NCBI GenBank assembly: GCA_017458625.1
Contig: JAFTAH010000127.1
Span: forward strand, 1-50,880
From: Kiritimatiellia bacterium
Lineage (GTDB): Bacteria; Verrucomicrobiota; Kiritimatiellia; CAIQIC01; Lenti-01
Direction: 5' to 3'
Length of the DNA stretch: 50,880 bases
The position numbers were made by a program, and so were the translations under genes. Position 1 is the stretch's first letter; each line of letters starts with the position of its first letter. Of the stretch, positions 17,420-27,100 are shown piece by piece. The notes below the pieces were generated by a model. It searched no databases. It had not been told where the DNA came from and saw nothing but the letters and a program-made list of their open reading frames with translations.

Positions 17420-19159
17420 CTATTCGAAAACCAGCGTGTCGTCAGGGCTGATGCGGGTCAGGGTCACGGTGCCGACGGCCTCGACGGGGCCTTCGCGGCG
17501 AACGTTGGAGTAGGTCCATTTCGCAGTGCCGGCGAGGATGCGGATGGCCTCCCACGGGGCCGACGAGGCCTCGTCGTCGAGGTCGATGTCCAGGCGCCCG
17601 TTGATGGTGAAGCGCTCGGGCTTGACGGAGCCGATGTAGTTCTCCGGCGTGTCGCCGTCCGGGGCCGGGCTCTTGAAGTCGGCGGTCAGGTTGTCGAACT
17701 GCGGATGCAGGGGGTGGAAGAACGGGTTGGAGGGGGAGTCGGGGCCGATGGCGTAGGCGAAGGCCAACGGCTCGCAGATGCTGGCGGGGGCGGGAGAGCA
17801 TTCGATGACCGGCGTATCGACGGGCAGGGCCGCGCAGGAGAGCCGCTGGACGACGGAAGCCTTCTTCGGGATGTCCGCAGAGGGGGCGTAGAGCTTGACG
17901 GAGATGGTGCCATCGGCCTCCTGCTCGCCCGCGATGGTCACGCGCTGGAGCAGCCGGACCTTGCCGTGGGCGTCGATGTGGAGCAGCACGCGAAGCTTGA
18001 GGGTGCCGCCTGCGGGGAGGGGTGCCGAGATGTGGTCGTCGTCGATCACCTGGGCCACGCGGTCGAGCACGACGTTGCCCAGCCAGAGGCCCGTGGGCCA
18101 GGTCCCGCCCTTGTCCTGAAGGTCGGCGGCGGTCAGCGGGACGCGGACGATCTCGTGGGTGGCGGAGTCGACGATCTGGAGGTAGTTGCCGAGGACGTGA
18201 GCGGTCGTGCCCAGCTCGCGACGGTCGAGACCGACCTCCAGGCCCCACGTCTCACCGGGCGCCAGCGTCTTGGAAAGGACGGCGGACTTGGGCCACGGCG
18301 CCCAGACCGCGTTGGTGGTGGCAACGGCGGAATCGCGCCAGTAGAGCGCCTCGTCGGGGATGTCGCCCGACTTGGTGTCGACGCGATGCTTGGACCGGAC
18401 GACCGTGACCGTGGAGGTGGACGCGCCGTCGTTGCGGATGCTGACCAGCCCGGCCGACTCGCTCTCGCCGAACTGGATGCCGTCGACGGGCGAGACGAAT
18501 AGCGGCCCGGACCACTCCGAGACGTTCTCGGCGGAGACTAGGCGCGCGCCGCCGGACTCCAGCGCCGCCCGCATCTTGAGGCTGATTGCGGTATCGAAGG
18601 GGGTGGGATTCGTCGGGTTGTTGCCGGTCATGTAGTAGACGGAGGCCTTGCCGATGTCGGCCCCGGCGAGGTAGGTGCTCATCGGAACGGGGTCGGGCGA
18701 GTCGAAGAGCACGCCGACGTAGTTCAGCGGCGACTCGCTGGACGGAACCCAGTAGAGGCGCGGGGCACGGGGAATGCCGGTGTAGGTGTAGGAGAAGTTC
18801 GCCTTGGAGAAGATCAGCAGCACGCTGTCGCCCTGCGGATGCACCAGCGTGTCGTAGTCCGCGGTCGCCGGATTCCACGTGAAGTAGGCGGCGCGGGCGA
18901 TGGACTCCCCGGTGCGCGAGACGCGGATGCCGTCGGTGTCTCCAGCGGCGTCCTTGGCGTAGGCGGAGACGCTGGTAACCGGCCAGTCCTTGAAGAACTC
19001 GTCGGCCGACTCGTCCGGCGTGAGGGCCAGATAGACGGCGGACCAGCCCTTGGGAATGCTGAGGGTCTGCTCGACATACTGCGCGCGGGCGGCGACCGGC
19101 AGCAAGACCATGCCGGCTGCGGCCAGGACGGCGAGAAAGGGAAATCGGCTTGTTTTCAT
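17420..19159 (-). CDS. Exported protein of unknown function (579 aa), first gene of the giant-protein cassette
   Basis: The ATG at 19159 is chosen because it begins a clear signal peptide (MKTSRFPFLAVLAAAGMVLL, cleavage after VAARA); the frame is open a further 19 codons upstream but that extension is proline/arginine-rich and unlikely. The mature protein opens with LSIPKGWSAVYLALTPDES and a WPVTSVSAYAKDAAG segment and is then mostly predicted beta-structure, with no catalytic motif I recognise. It lies 58 bp upstream of the tail-collar gene on the same strand, so all three large genes are probably one transcript. I have the impression that this opening recurs in large-protein loci of the PVC group, but I cannot confirm it here. 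Confidence 0.8.
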   Translation of the reverse strand: MKTSRFPFLAVLAAAGMVLLPVAARAQYVEQTLSIPKGWSAVYLALTPDESADEFFKDWPVTSVSAYAKDAAGDTDGIRVSRTGESIARAAYFTWNPATADYDTLVHPQGDSVLLIFSKANFSYTYTGIPRAPRLYWVPSSESPLNYVGVLFDSPDPVPMSTYLAGADIGKASVYYMTGNNPTNPTPFDTAISLKMRAALESGGARLVSAENVSEWSGPLFVSPVDGIQFGESESAGLVSIRNDGASTSTVTVVRSKHRVDTKSGDIPDEALYWRDSAVATTNAVWAPWPKSAVLSKTLAPGETWGLEVGLDRRELGTTAHVLGNYLQIVDSATHEIVRVPLTAADLQDKGGTWPTGLWLGNVVLDRVAQVIDDDHISAPLPAGGTLKLRVLLHIDAHGKVRLLQRVTIAGEQEADGTISVKLYAPSADIPKKASVVQRLSCAALPVDTPVIECSPAPASICEPLAFAYAIGPDSPSNPFFHPLHPQFDNLTADFKSPAPDGDTPENYIGSVKPERFTINGRLDIDLDDEASSAPWEAIRILAGTAKWTYSNVRREGPVEAVGTVTLTRISPDDTLVFE

Positions 19160-19216
19160 GGCTGGCGCGGGGTTTGGGGTTCGGGGCAAACGTTCGGGCG
19201 TCTTGCCCGTGGACAC

Positions 19217-19244
19217 ACTATAGTCTACTCTATTTGAGCGAAAA
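19217..19244 (-). promoter_or_regulatory. Candidate sigma70-like promoter of the giant-protein cassette
   Basis: On the minus strand TATAGT (19222-19217) is a good -10 box; a weak -35 box TTTTCG lies 16 bases upstream (19244-19239). It falls in the 127-bp gap between the PEP-CTERM gene and the 579-residue gene, about 58 bases before the ATG. The rest of the gap is AT-richer than its surroundings. The -35 match is poor. Confidence 0.35.
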
Positions 19245-19286
19245 GGATAGAACGAAAAAGCAAACAGGAGCTGATTTGACTCCGTC

Positions 19287-20018
19287 CTAGCGGCACCCCC
19301 GGCGGCGCAGGGCGATGAGCAGCGCTCCCAGGCCTAGCAGGGCCGTGGTGGCAGGCTCGGGAACGACCGGCTCCGGGGAAGTGAAACGGGCAGAGGCGGC
19401 GGGATGCTCATCGTCGCCATACCAGGCGCGACTGTCGGAATCCGCGTCGCCCATGACGAAGAACACGTCAAGGGTGTGTTCCTTGCCGTCCAGCCAGCCA
19501 GAGAGGTCGACGGATTCGCCGGATAGGCGCCAGAAGAGATAGCCTTCATAATCCGTCGTGGCACCCGTAACGGAATAGACTTCCATCGCTTTTTCGCGCA
19601 GCAGGAAGCCTGGATCGCCCTGCCCGAACTGCTTGTCGATGGAGAGGGCCACGCTCATGTTGGGGTTCGTCACGGTGAACTCATGGCCGGCGACCAGAAA
19701 GTCGAAGGAGAGGGTGCTGTTCGAGGCATCCAGCTCGAAAGTCTGGTCTGAGAACTTGCCGCCGTAGGGCGTGGGATAGAAGGAGGGATAGGTGTCGACG
19801 TCATCGACGGCATACCAGGTGTCGTTTACGGCGACGGCACCGAGGCAGGGGGTGCCGGGGTCGTCTTCGATGACGATGTTGCCATCCCGGGAAACGGCCC
19901 GGGTGCCGAGGACGGCATGGGTCTCCTGCGTGGCGAAGGCGGTCACGGCCATCGCGCCGAGACAGGCCAGCGCCAACAGGACGGAGCGGAAATGGCGGGG
20001 ACAATTCATGGGATTCAT
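19287..20018 (-). CDS. PEP-CTERM sorting-domain protein
   Basis: The 243-residue product begins with a signal peptide (cleavage near AVTAFA). Its C-terminus is a tripartite sorting signal: VPEPATTAL, a hydrophobic stretch (LLGLGALLIAL) and a basic end (RRRGCR). PEP-CTERM proteins are anchored and then cleaved by an exosortase (EpsH/XrtA family) in exopolysaccharide-producing Gram-negative bacteria; no exosortase gene is in this window. The body is a beta-rich domain ending in a DVFFVMGDADSDSRAW segment, of unknown binding activity. It lies 9 bp after the next upstream gene, so the two are likely cotranscribed. Confidence 0.88.
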   Translation of the reverse strand: MNPMNCPRHFRSVLLALACLGAMAVTAFATQETHAVLGTRAVSRDGNIVIEDDPGTPCLGAVAVNDTWYAVDDVDTYPSFYPTPYGGKFSDQTFELDASNSTLSFDFLVAGHEFTVTNPNMSVALSIDKQFGQGDPGFLLREKAMEVYSVTGATTDYEGYLFWRLSGESVDLSGWLDGKEHTLDVFFVMGDADSDSRAWYGDDEHPAASARFTSPEPVVPEPATTALLGLGALLIALRRRGCR

Positions 20019-20027
20019 GTCGCAGCT

Positions 20028-20483
20028 CTAAGGGGTTTCGGCACGGGCGTGAAGGGTGTCGATGGCGGCAAGGAGGGACTGGCGGCGGGCGGTGGCCTCG
20101 TCGGCGGAAAGGACACCTTCGGCGGCGAGGCCGTCGACGCGGTCGAGCATCCAGCGGAGGGTGGCGTAGGTCTGGGCATCGGCGGGCAGAAGGGGACGTT
20201 CGCCGAACCAGGCCCGGAGCCGGGTCTGCTCGGCAGCCGGGAAGATGTCCAGGGGCATCCAGGTGCCAGCGAGCCGGATGCGGCCGCCTTCGATGGCTTC
20301 GGGAATGGCGCGGAGGACGTGGCCGGCGTGGTTGGTCCACGCGGGCAGGGCCTCGGGGGCAGGCGCCGTGCCGGCCAAGGCGTCTTCGACGGCGGTCCCG
20401 GACGGCGGCGTAGCCAAGGCGGACAACGCCAGCAGGATGCCCGAGGCGGCGACCAGACGCAAGGTTCGGCGGAGCAGGTTCAT
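20028..20483 (-). CDS. Small exported protein of unknown function
   Basis: The 151-residue product has a signal peptide (MNLLRRTLRLVAASGILLAL, cleavage near ALA-TPP) and a largely helical mature part with an IRLAGTWMPLDIF segment and a long C-terminal helix (about 110-150). No family was recognised. It sits between two exported-protein genes with gaps of 13 and 9 bp, so it belongs to the same operon. The open frame, tight spacing and signal peptide together support it as real. Confidence 0.7.
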   Translation of the reverse strand: MNLLRRTLRLVAASGILLALSALATPPSGTAVEDALAGTAPAPEALPAWTNHAGHVLRAIPEAIEGGRIRLAGTWMPLDIFPAAEQTRLRAWFGERPLLPADAQTYATLRWMLDRVDGLAAEGVLSADEATARRQSLLAAIDTLHARAETP

Positions 20484-20496
20484 GGGCGCATGCGGC

Positions 20497-21432
20497 CTAC
20501 TGCACGGTGAGGGCGTAGAAGCGGACGTCGCCGTTGTCGGTGACGTAGATGGTGCGGGTGTAGGGCTGGGTGGTATCGGTGTTCAGCCAGTTTTCGGTCG
20601 GAGCGTCGGCCGCATCGGTCAGCGCGTGCGGGACGGGCTGGAAGTCGGCCGGTTCCGGAGTTAGCGTATCCGCCGTGAGCGCCTGGTAGGCGCGGTTGGG
20701 ACCGCAGATGAAGGTGAGTGCCCAGACATTGGTGCCGCCTTCGGAACGCACCAGCGCCTGCTCAAGGAAGCGGAAGGAATCGTCGGGATCCAACGGGTCG
20801 GTGCCCGCAAGATACTCGTCGTAGTTGCTCATGCCATCGCCGTCCAGGTCGCCATCGGTCGTCCACGTTCCCTCGATGCCCTGGAGGTCCATGAGCAGGG
20901 CAATCGTGGCGAGGTAGTCGGTCGAGACGCCGTTTTCGTTGGTGACGGCGGCCATGAAGTCGACGCGCTCGACCGCGCCCGGGGCGCCGACCGCCGAGAA
21001 GCCGGTGGTGGAGATATAGATGCCGTCGTCGGCGATGGCCGTAGCAACGGCGGTGCCGCCGGTCGTGGTGAAGACGCGGCCCCCATCGTCGACCTCGAAA
21101 AGGAGCTGCTCGCCGTAGAGCACGCGGCCCGTCGTGGGCTGGGAGGACATCGGAATGCGCAGGACGTAGTTGAACGCCGTGCCAGGAAAGTTCGTGATGG
21201 CACTGCGGGCCACCAGGACGCCATTGGTGCGGCGGGCGCGGATTTCTGCCGAGCCCGATACCCCGGCCAAGGAGCCGTGGTTGTAGTCGGTGATGCGCCC
21301 GAGATACGTGTAGGGAGGAAGATCCGCCTGGCCGACAATGCTGGCGGCACGCACCGGCCGTGCGCTGACCAGGCTCAGGCCAATCGCCAGACAAAAGGCT
21401 AGGATGGGGAGTAGCAGGATGCTTTTCTTCAT
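20497..21432 (-). CDS. Exported protein with thrombospondin-3/EF-hand calcium motif
   Basis: The ATG at 21432 is preceded by GGAGG seven bases upstream and begins a signal peptide (MKKSILLLPILAFCLAIGL, cleavage near VRA-AS); an ATG six codons earlier lacks this. The mature part starts with a beta-rich domain (VGQADLPPYTYLGRITDY..., about 30-195). At about 200-225 it has DGDLDGDGMSNYDEYLAGTDP, a thrombospondin type 3-like calcium motif that is very common before the C-terminal module of secreted PVC-group proteins. A beta-rich C-terminal domain of about 80 residues follows. First gene of a three-gene run with the two genes downstream. Confidence 0.82.
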   Translation of the reverse strand: MKKSILLLPILAFCLAIGLSLVSARPVRAASIVGQADLPPYTYLGRITDYNHGSLAGVSGSAEIRARRTNGVLVARSAITNFPGTAFNYVLRIPMSSQPTTGRVLYGEQLLFEVDDGGRVFTTTGGTAVATAIADDGIYISTTGFSAVGAPGAVERVDFMAAVTNENGVSTDYLATIALLMDLQGIEGTWTTDGDLDGDGMSNYDEYLAGTDPLDPDDSFRFLEQALVRSEGGTNVWALTFICGPNRAYQALTADTLTPEPADFQPVPHALTDAADAPTENWLNTDTTQPYTRTIYVTDNGDVRFYALTVQ

Positions 21433-21621
21433 GGAGACCTCCATTCCCAATCGTGCACTTTCCCTCGTCCGGGGACAAGGAAAAACAACCGATGGTGCGG
21501 AACGCGGGAGCGGGCGTTTTCGCGACCATCGACGGCCGACTGCCGGACGAGACCCCCTGCCCGGTCCCGCAACCCCACTACAATGGTAGGTCCATCCCCT
21601 CCCCCGCGCGGGTCACTGGGC

Positions 21622-23604
21622 CTACTTGACGATGGCACCGGAGGCAAGGTCGCCGTCGATGGTCACGAGGCGCAGGCGTTCGCCCAGGCTGGCGGCGAGG
21701 AGCATGCCCTGGCTTTCGATGCCACGCAGCTTGATGGGGGCCAGGTTGGCCACCACCACCACCGTCTTGCCAATCAGCTCCTCGGGCTTGTAGTAGAGCG
21801 CGATGCCCGCGACGATCTGCCGCCGCTCGGCTCCCATCATCACGTTCAGCTTGAGGAGCTTGGCGGTTCCCTCGATGGGCTCGGCAGCCATGATCTTGGC
21901 GCTGCGCAGCTGCACCTGGCTGAAGGTCTCGTAGGAAATGACCCCTTCGGGAAGCGATGGCACCTTGGACTCCGCCTTCGCGGGCTTGGGCGAGGCGGCA
22001 GGAGTTGCCGCCTTGACGGGTTTCGCGGCGGGGGCGCCCGCCTCGTCGGCGGGCCGGGGCGCATCGATGCGCGGGAAGAGCGGAGACGGTGCGGCAACCG
22101 GCGTGCCCGGTGCCAGGAACGCGACGGCGTTGAGCTCGTCGAGGGTGGGATGGGCGGCCACGTCGGGGGCCAGCCCCAGGGCGACGCGCAACGCCGTCAT
22201 CTTCTCGGCCATGACCGGACTCAGGAGGGCAGCGGCAAGACGCAGCACCTCGGCGGCGGCGTAGAGGGTGGTGCCCAGCGGTGCCGGATCGGCGGCCTTG
22301 GCCTGCGTCCAGGGCTGGCGGGCCTCCAGATAGCGGTTGGTCGCGCGCACGGCCTCCATGACGGCCGCAATGCCGTCCTGGAGCGCGTAGGCCTCGGCGG
22401 ACGCCAGCATCGCGGTCGACGCCTGCTTCGCGATGCCCCAGAGCTCGCCGGCTGCCCCCTCTGCCTCGAAGGCCCCGGGCTCGGGCGCGGGCAGCTTGCC
22501 CTCGCAGTACTTGCGGGTCATGGCCAACACGCGGTTGAGCAGGTTGCCGAGGTCGTTGGCAAGGTCGGCGTTGTAGCGGCGGACAAACGCGTCCTCGGTG
22601 AAGGCCGCATCCTGCCCCATCGTCATCTCGGCCATCAGGAAGTAGCGGAACGCATCCACCCCGTAGCGGTCCATCATGTCCATCGGGTTCACGACGTTGC
22701 CCAGCGACTTGCTCATCTTGGTCTTGTCGTTCAGCCACCAGCCGTGCGCGAAGATCGTGCGCGGCATGGGCACGCCGATGGCCTTCAGCATCGTCGGCCA
22801 GTACACGGTGTGGGTCGTTAGGATGTCCTTGCCGATGAGGTGGACCGCCGGCCAGAGCGACTCGAACCGCGCATCGTCCCGCCGGTAGCCAATGGCGGAG
22901 ATGTAGTTGACAAGCGCATCAAACCAGACGTAGGTGACATAGTCCTGGTCGAAGGGTAGCGGAATGCCCCACGCCAGCCGCGAGGCCGGACGCGAAATGC
23001 ACAGGTCCTGCAGCGGCTTGCGCAGGAACCCCAGCGTCTCGTTGCGTCGGAAGTCGGGCTGGATGAAGTCGGGATGGTTCTGGATGTACTCGACCAGCCA
23101 GTCCTGGTACTTGCTCATGCGGAAGAAGTAGTTGGCCTCGCGCACACGCTGGACGGGCCGTCCGCAGAGCGGACATTTCCCATCCTGGAGGTCCTTTTCC
23201 GTGAAGAAGCGCTCGTCCGGCACGCAGTACCAGCCGTCATACTCGTCGCGATAGATCTCGCCCCGGTCGTAGAGGTCCTGCAGAATCTCCTGGACGATGG
23301 CCGTGTGGCGCGGCTGGGTCGTGCGGATGAAGTCGTCGTTGCGGATGCCGAGGCGTTGCCAGCATTCCTGGAAGCGGACCACCGTGTTGTCGGCGTGCTG
23401 CTGCGGGGTGATGCCGAGCTTGGCGGCCGCGTCCTGGACCTTCTGGCCGTGCTCGTCCGTGCCTGTGAGGAAGAAGGTGGGATGGCCATAGAGGCGGTGG
23501 ACGCCGGCCAGGACGTCGGCCAGCACCGTGGTGTAGGCATGTCCGATGTGCGGCTTGTCGTTGACGTAGTAGATGGGAGTGGTGACGTAGAAGGAATCGC
23601 TCAT
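21622..23604 (-). CDS. metG: Methionyl-tRNA synthetase
   Basis: Charges tRNA-Met with methionine in the cytoplasm. The ATG at 23604 follows a GGAG Shine-Dalgarno and gives the expected N-terminus (YVTTPIYYVNDKPHIGHAY, with the HIGH signature at about 19-22); the 46-codon upstream extension of the frame is not supported. One CPLCG zinc knuckle is at about 144, KMSKS at about 294-298 and the anticodon-binding helical domain follows. A low-complexity Ala/Lys/Pro linker (about 520-550) leads into a C-terminal tRNA-binding EMAP-type OB domain (about 555-660, VQLRSAKIMAAEPIEG). All catalytic signatures are intact. Confidence 0.97.
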   Translation of the reverse strand: MSDSFYVTTPIYYVNDKPHIGHAYTTVLADVLAGVHRLYGHPTFFLTGTDEHGQKVQDAAAKLGITPQQHADNTVVRFQECWQRLGIRNDDFIRTTQPRHTAIVQEILQDLYDRGEIYRDEYDGWYCVPDERFFTEKDLQDGKCPLCGRPVQRVREANYFFRMSKYQDWLVEYIQNHPDFIQPDFRRNETLGFLRKPLQDLCISRPASRLAWGIPLPFDQDYVTYVWFDALVNYISAIGYRRDDARFESLWPAVHLIGKDILTTHTVYWPTMLKAIGVPMPRTIFAHGWWLNDKTKMSKSLGNVVNPMDMMDRYGVDAFRYFLMAEMTMGQDAAFTEDAFVRRYNADLANDLGNLLNRVLAMTRKYCEGKLPAPEPGAFEAEGAAGELWGIAKQASTAMLASAEAYALQDGIAAVMEAVRATNRYLEARQPWTQAKAADPAPLGTTLYAAAEVLRLAAALLSPVMAEKMTALRVALGLAPDVAAHPTLDELNAVAFLAPGTPVAAPSPLFPRIDAPRPADEAGAPAAKPVKAATPAASPKPAKAESKVPSLPEGVISYETFSQVQLRSAKIMAAEPIEGTAKLLKLNVMMGAERRQIVAGIALYYKPEELIGKTVVVVANLAPIKLRGIESQGMLLAASLGERLRLVTIDGDLASGAIVK

Positions 23605-23805
23605 GGAAGGCTCCTGGAAACTGATGCGCCCATCGGGCAGGCGCGGCGCATACCTTACTCCTGCCCAGCGGAATGCGCCACGAAAAAATGGCACCTCCAT
23701 GCAGCCCGGGCGCATCTGAGTTGTTTGCAAAAGAGGAAACACCTGGGTTGCGTGGAGTCACTTTTTGTCCCGTTGTTCCTTCAGCTTCCAGCTCCTCGCC
23801 AGGAA

Positions 23806-23895
23806 GGCCCGACCGCCGGGCGGGCCGAGCCCAGGGGATTCGGAACAATCATTCCGGAAACGGTCCTTGCATACGGGCCGCCCGGCGGTCGGCCC
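23806..23895. repeat. Long GC-rich inverted repeat with nested hairpins
   Basis: Arms of 21 bp at 23806-23826 and 23875-23895 match at 19 of 21 positions (core GACCGCCGGGCGG against CCGCCCGGCGGTC). Each arm can also fold on itself (GGCCCG...CGGGCC and GGGCCG...CGGCCC). The 48-bp centre has a further 5-bp hairpin, CGGAA-CAATCA-TTCCG (23841-23856). It lies about 200-290 bp upstream of metG, too far for a normal attenuator, and has no T-run. It may be a mobile palindromic element. Confidence 0.7.
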
Positions 23896-23930
23896 CTCCC
23901 AAGAGCGATTCTAGAGCGGTTCGAATTGTT

Positions 23931-24030
23931 CTGTAGCCGTTTCGGTTGCGCACAGGCACATGCTGGCGGTTGCAGTAAACCGCGTTCCTCCCGCTGTGCC
24001 CCAGCGCGGCAGGGACGCAATGCATTGCGG
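23931..24030. repeat. Dispersed intergenic repeat, copy A
   Basis: It starts with CTGTAGCCGTTTCGG, then GCTGGCGGT, an AACC/AAACC-GCG segment and CCTCCCGCTGTGCCCC, and ends in a GC-rich G/C-inverted tract. The same ordered blocks with similar spacing occur at 50616-50720. Both copies are intergenic and close to other palindromic repeats. Confidence 0.75.
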
Positions 24031-24057
24031 CCATTGGGCAGTATTTTTCCTGGAAAC

Positions 24058-24093
24058 GCGAAAACGGCCCGGTGGACGCAACCACCGGGCCGT
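24058..24093 (-). terminator. Rho-independent terminator of the double-GH13 gene
   Basis: A perfect 12-bp stem (ACGGCCCGGTGG / CCACCGGGCCGT at 24064-24075 and 24082-24093) with a 6-base loop is followed on the minus strand by TTTTCG. It lies 16 bp beyond the stop codon of the amylase gene. Confidence 0.9.
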
Positions 24094-24108
24094 GCAGGGC
24101 CGAAGCCG

Positions 24109-27100
24109 CTACTCGATGTTGGCGGGCTTGCCGATGGAGATCAGGCAGAGGTCGCTTTCCAGCACGATGTCATCGAGGTCAACCTTGCCATTGACCACGG
24201 CCACGGGATCTTCAAGCGGGTACCAATCCCAGTTCCGCTTCTCCGGATTGAACGTTTGGGCAAGCCAGATGGGCACCTCGGTCAGGGAGCCGAAGTCGCC
24301 TTCCAGGCTGACGGACAGCTTTCCGTCCGCTATGCTCACGCTCGGGATGGCGGTGATGGTGACAGCCTTCTGCGGTTCGATCACGGTGACGGTGACCGTC
24401 TCGGTGGCGGTGTTGCCATCCGGCGAGGTGTTGGTGGCCAGGAACTCGAACACGTAGGTCCCGCCGGCCGTCGGCGTGAAGACGAGCGTGCCGGAACCGG
24501 CCGAGTAGGTGTATCCGCTGTAGGCCTTGCCGCCCACCTTGGCCGAGGACACCGTGACGGTCGGATTGCCGTCGCCGCTCGCCGTCACCGCAATCGCCAC
24601 CGTCCCGCCAGCCACCGCGTTCGTCGGAATCGCGCCCACGGTGAACACCGGCGCCGCCTTGTCCGCTTCCGCCACGACGATCTTCACCGAGTCGGAGACG
24701 GTTTCGGAAGTGCCGGAGCCGGCCGTGTAGCGCAGGTTGTTGAAGTAGAGCTGGCGGAAGTCCTTGTTCCCGTCGTCGGCCACGCCGTTCATCCAGAACT
24801 TCAATCCGGCGACCTTGGCGGTGGTCTCGATGTTAAGTCCGGCGAATTGGCCGCCGTCGCGCTTGGTCCCGCTCACGGCATAGCCGTTGGCCGTCTTCGT
24901 CAGCACGACGTCGAACGCCGCGCTCGTGCCACCCATCGTGGTGCTCCACGTCCCGTCGCCGCCGGAATACCAGTAGCGGACCGCCTCACCATCGCCCTGC
25001 TTGACGCCGAAGATGGCGTTGCCGGCCGCATCGATGAACTGCACGCCCTTGTCGTTGCTGTCGACTCCGTCTTGGTTGTTGTAGCGCATCCCGAGCGTCA
25101 CGCCGACGCTCTGCACCTCGCCGGCCGCGTCGATGGCCCGCGTGAACACGGCCGCACTGCCGGAATTCGCCCACAACCCGAAGGCGTGGTTGTTCTCGAA
25201 TCCGCTGATGCCCGTGGCGGAAGCGTTGTCGTGCACGAACATGCCACCCGTACCCTCGGTGGAGTTCACGAAGTCGCCGAACCCGGCCACTGAGTTGGTT
25301 CCGTTCACGGAAGCGATCACCTCGCAACTTCCACCCGACTTGCTCTGGGCAGAAACGGTGATGATGTTTTCACCGGTGACAAGGGCGACGGACTGGGTCC
25401 AGACCGTGGACTTGACGAAGGTGCCGTGGGCGCCGGTGGCGGCGTTGGTCCAGGTGATGTCGCCGACGATGTCGTCGCCGGCCATGCCTTCGACGTCGTA
25501 GGTGGCGGTTGCGTTGGCGACTTCGAGGGTGTCGCTCGGGTCGTTGATGGTCAGGCCGTCGGGGGCGACGGGCGGAACTTCGCCGGTCACGTCGTAGACC
25601 TTGAGGTACTGCACCACGCGGCCGTTTTCGGTCCACTCGCTCGCCGGGAGGTCCGCGCCGTTGTCATGCGACCCCTGGAGCCAGACAAAGAATCCGTTTT
25701 CGTAGAGATCCTTGCCGCTCTTCGGCTCGTCTCCCCACACGTACGCGTCGTTGGTGGAGGCGATGTTCTTGATGTTGTAGAACCGGTCGGCGCGGTTTTC
25801 GATGCCCATCTTGGCCGCGAACGCTGAGATGTCGTAGGTGCACATGGCACCGGCGTGGCCATCCTCATCCCCGCGGGAGAAATCGTTGAGGAACAGCACC
25901 GCGGCGAACACGGCATCCTGCTCGTTGGGATTCTTGCCTTCGTCTTCCCACTTCGCGCAGAACATGATCTTGGGGCAGTATTCCTTGGTGTTCATGTCTT
26001 CGTAGCAGAACCAGCGGTTCTGCGACTGCAGGGCCGGGGACTTCTGGCGGGCGAGGTTGATCTTGCCGTAGAAGGCGGCGATGTCACGGGAGGCGTTGGG
26101 AGTGCCGTTGGAGTACACCATTTCGTCCCAGACGAGCATCTTGTTCCACTTCTTGAAGTGCGGAATCCACTTGCCGAAGTTGGACTCGAACTTGAGGAAG
26201 CCTTTCCACTTGTTCGCCCCTTCGGGATTGTCGCCGTACCAGTTCCCGTCGTCGCCCCATCCGCCGAGCACGAACGTGGAGATGGCCTGTTCCTGCCCGT
26301 AGAAGATCATGGGAACGCCGTCGACGGCGGAGACCATGGCGTAGCGGGAGGCGGTGGCCTGCGGGTCGCCCCACGGGATGACTTCGTCGTGGCAGGTTTC
26401 GTTGAGGAGGATGAGGCCGTTGCCGTAGGCCTGCCGGCGGTTCTCAAGTTCTTCGGCAAGCTTGCCCGGATCGGAGACGTGGTCCTGCGTGAAGCGGAAG
26501 ACCATGTTCTCGTTGAGGATGTCGAACTGGCGGTTGGAGCGGAAGCCGACCTTGCCGCCGTCGAGGGACTCGGCCATGAACAGGAAGTTCCACTTCATCG
26601 ACCGCGTACGGTTGATGCAGTACTCCCAGAACTGGTTCGGGAGGCCCTGCGCGTAGTCGCAGCGGAGACCGTCGATGCCGTAGTCGTCGGTGAAGACGCC
26701 GTTGACCTTCTGTCCGGGATGGTTCACGCCGTCGTTGCCGGTCTTCTTGATCCAGTACTCGGGATAGCTGGCCATGTACTTCCACAGCAGCTTGGTGGCC
26801 GGGAGCATCTCGTCGTAGTAGTACTTGTCCTCTTCGGAATAGATGCGGGAGGTCTCGGGGCCGAGCTCGGTCCAGGTGTGGCGGCCCTGGTCATCCCACC
26901 ACTCGTTCTCGACCATGTCGTTGAAGCGGACCATGGTGGAGTAGTTGCCGTAGAGGAGTTCGGCGACGTCGTTCCACTTGCCGAAGTCGTAGCGTTCGGG
27001 GGCGTTGGCGATGTCGTTGTCGTTCTCGTCCACATAATGGGTGGCGGGGGCGTCCTGGTTGTGGGTCGCGTCCACGACGTGGGAGTACCACTGGATGCCG

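Larger units (their letters stand above)
23605..24057. other. Intergenic region upstream of metG (453 bp)
   Basis: No gene was found here. It holds the metG upstream region (23605-23800), a long inverted repeat (23806-23895) and one copy of a dispersed intergenic repeat (23931 to about 24030); both are listed separately. Short frames on either strand look like chance in GC-rich sequence. Confidence 0.6.

Noticed and set aside
23605..23800. T-box riboswitch or SAM riboswitch upstream of metG
   Set aside because: No specifier-loop, antiterminator or AGGTGGN motif and no SAM-type kink-turn pattern was found by eye.
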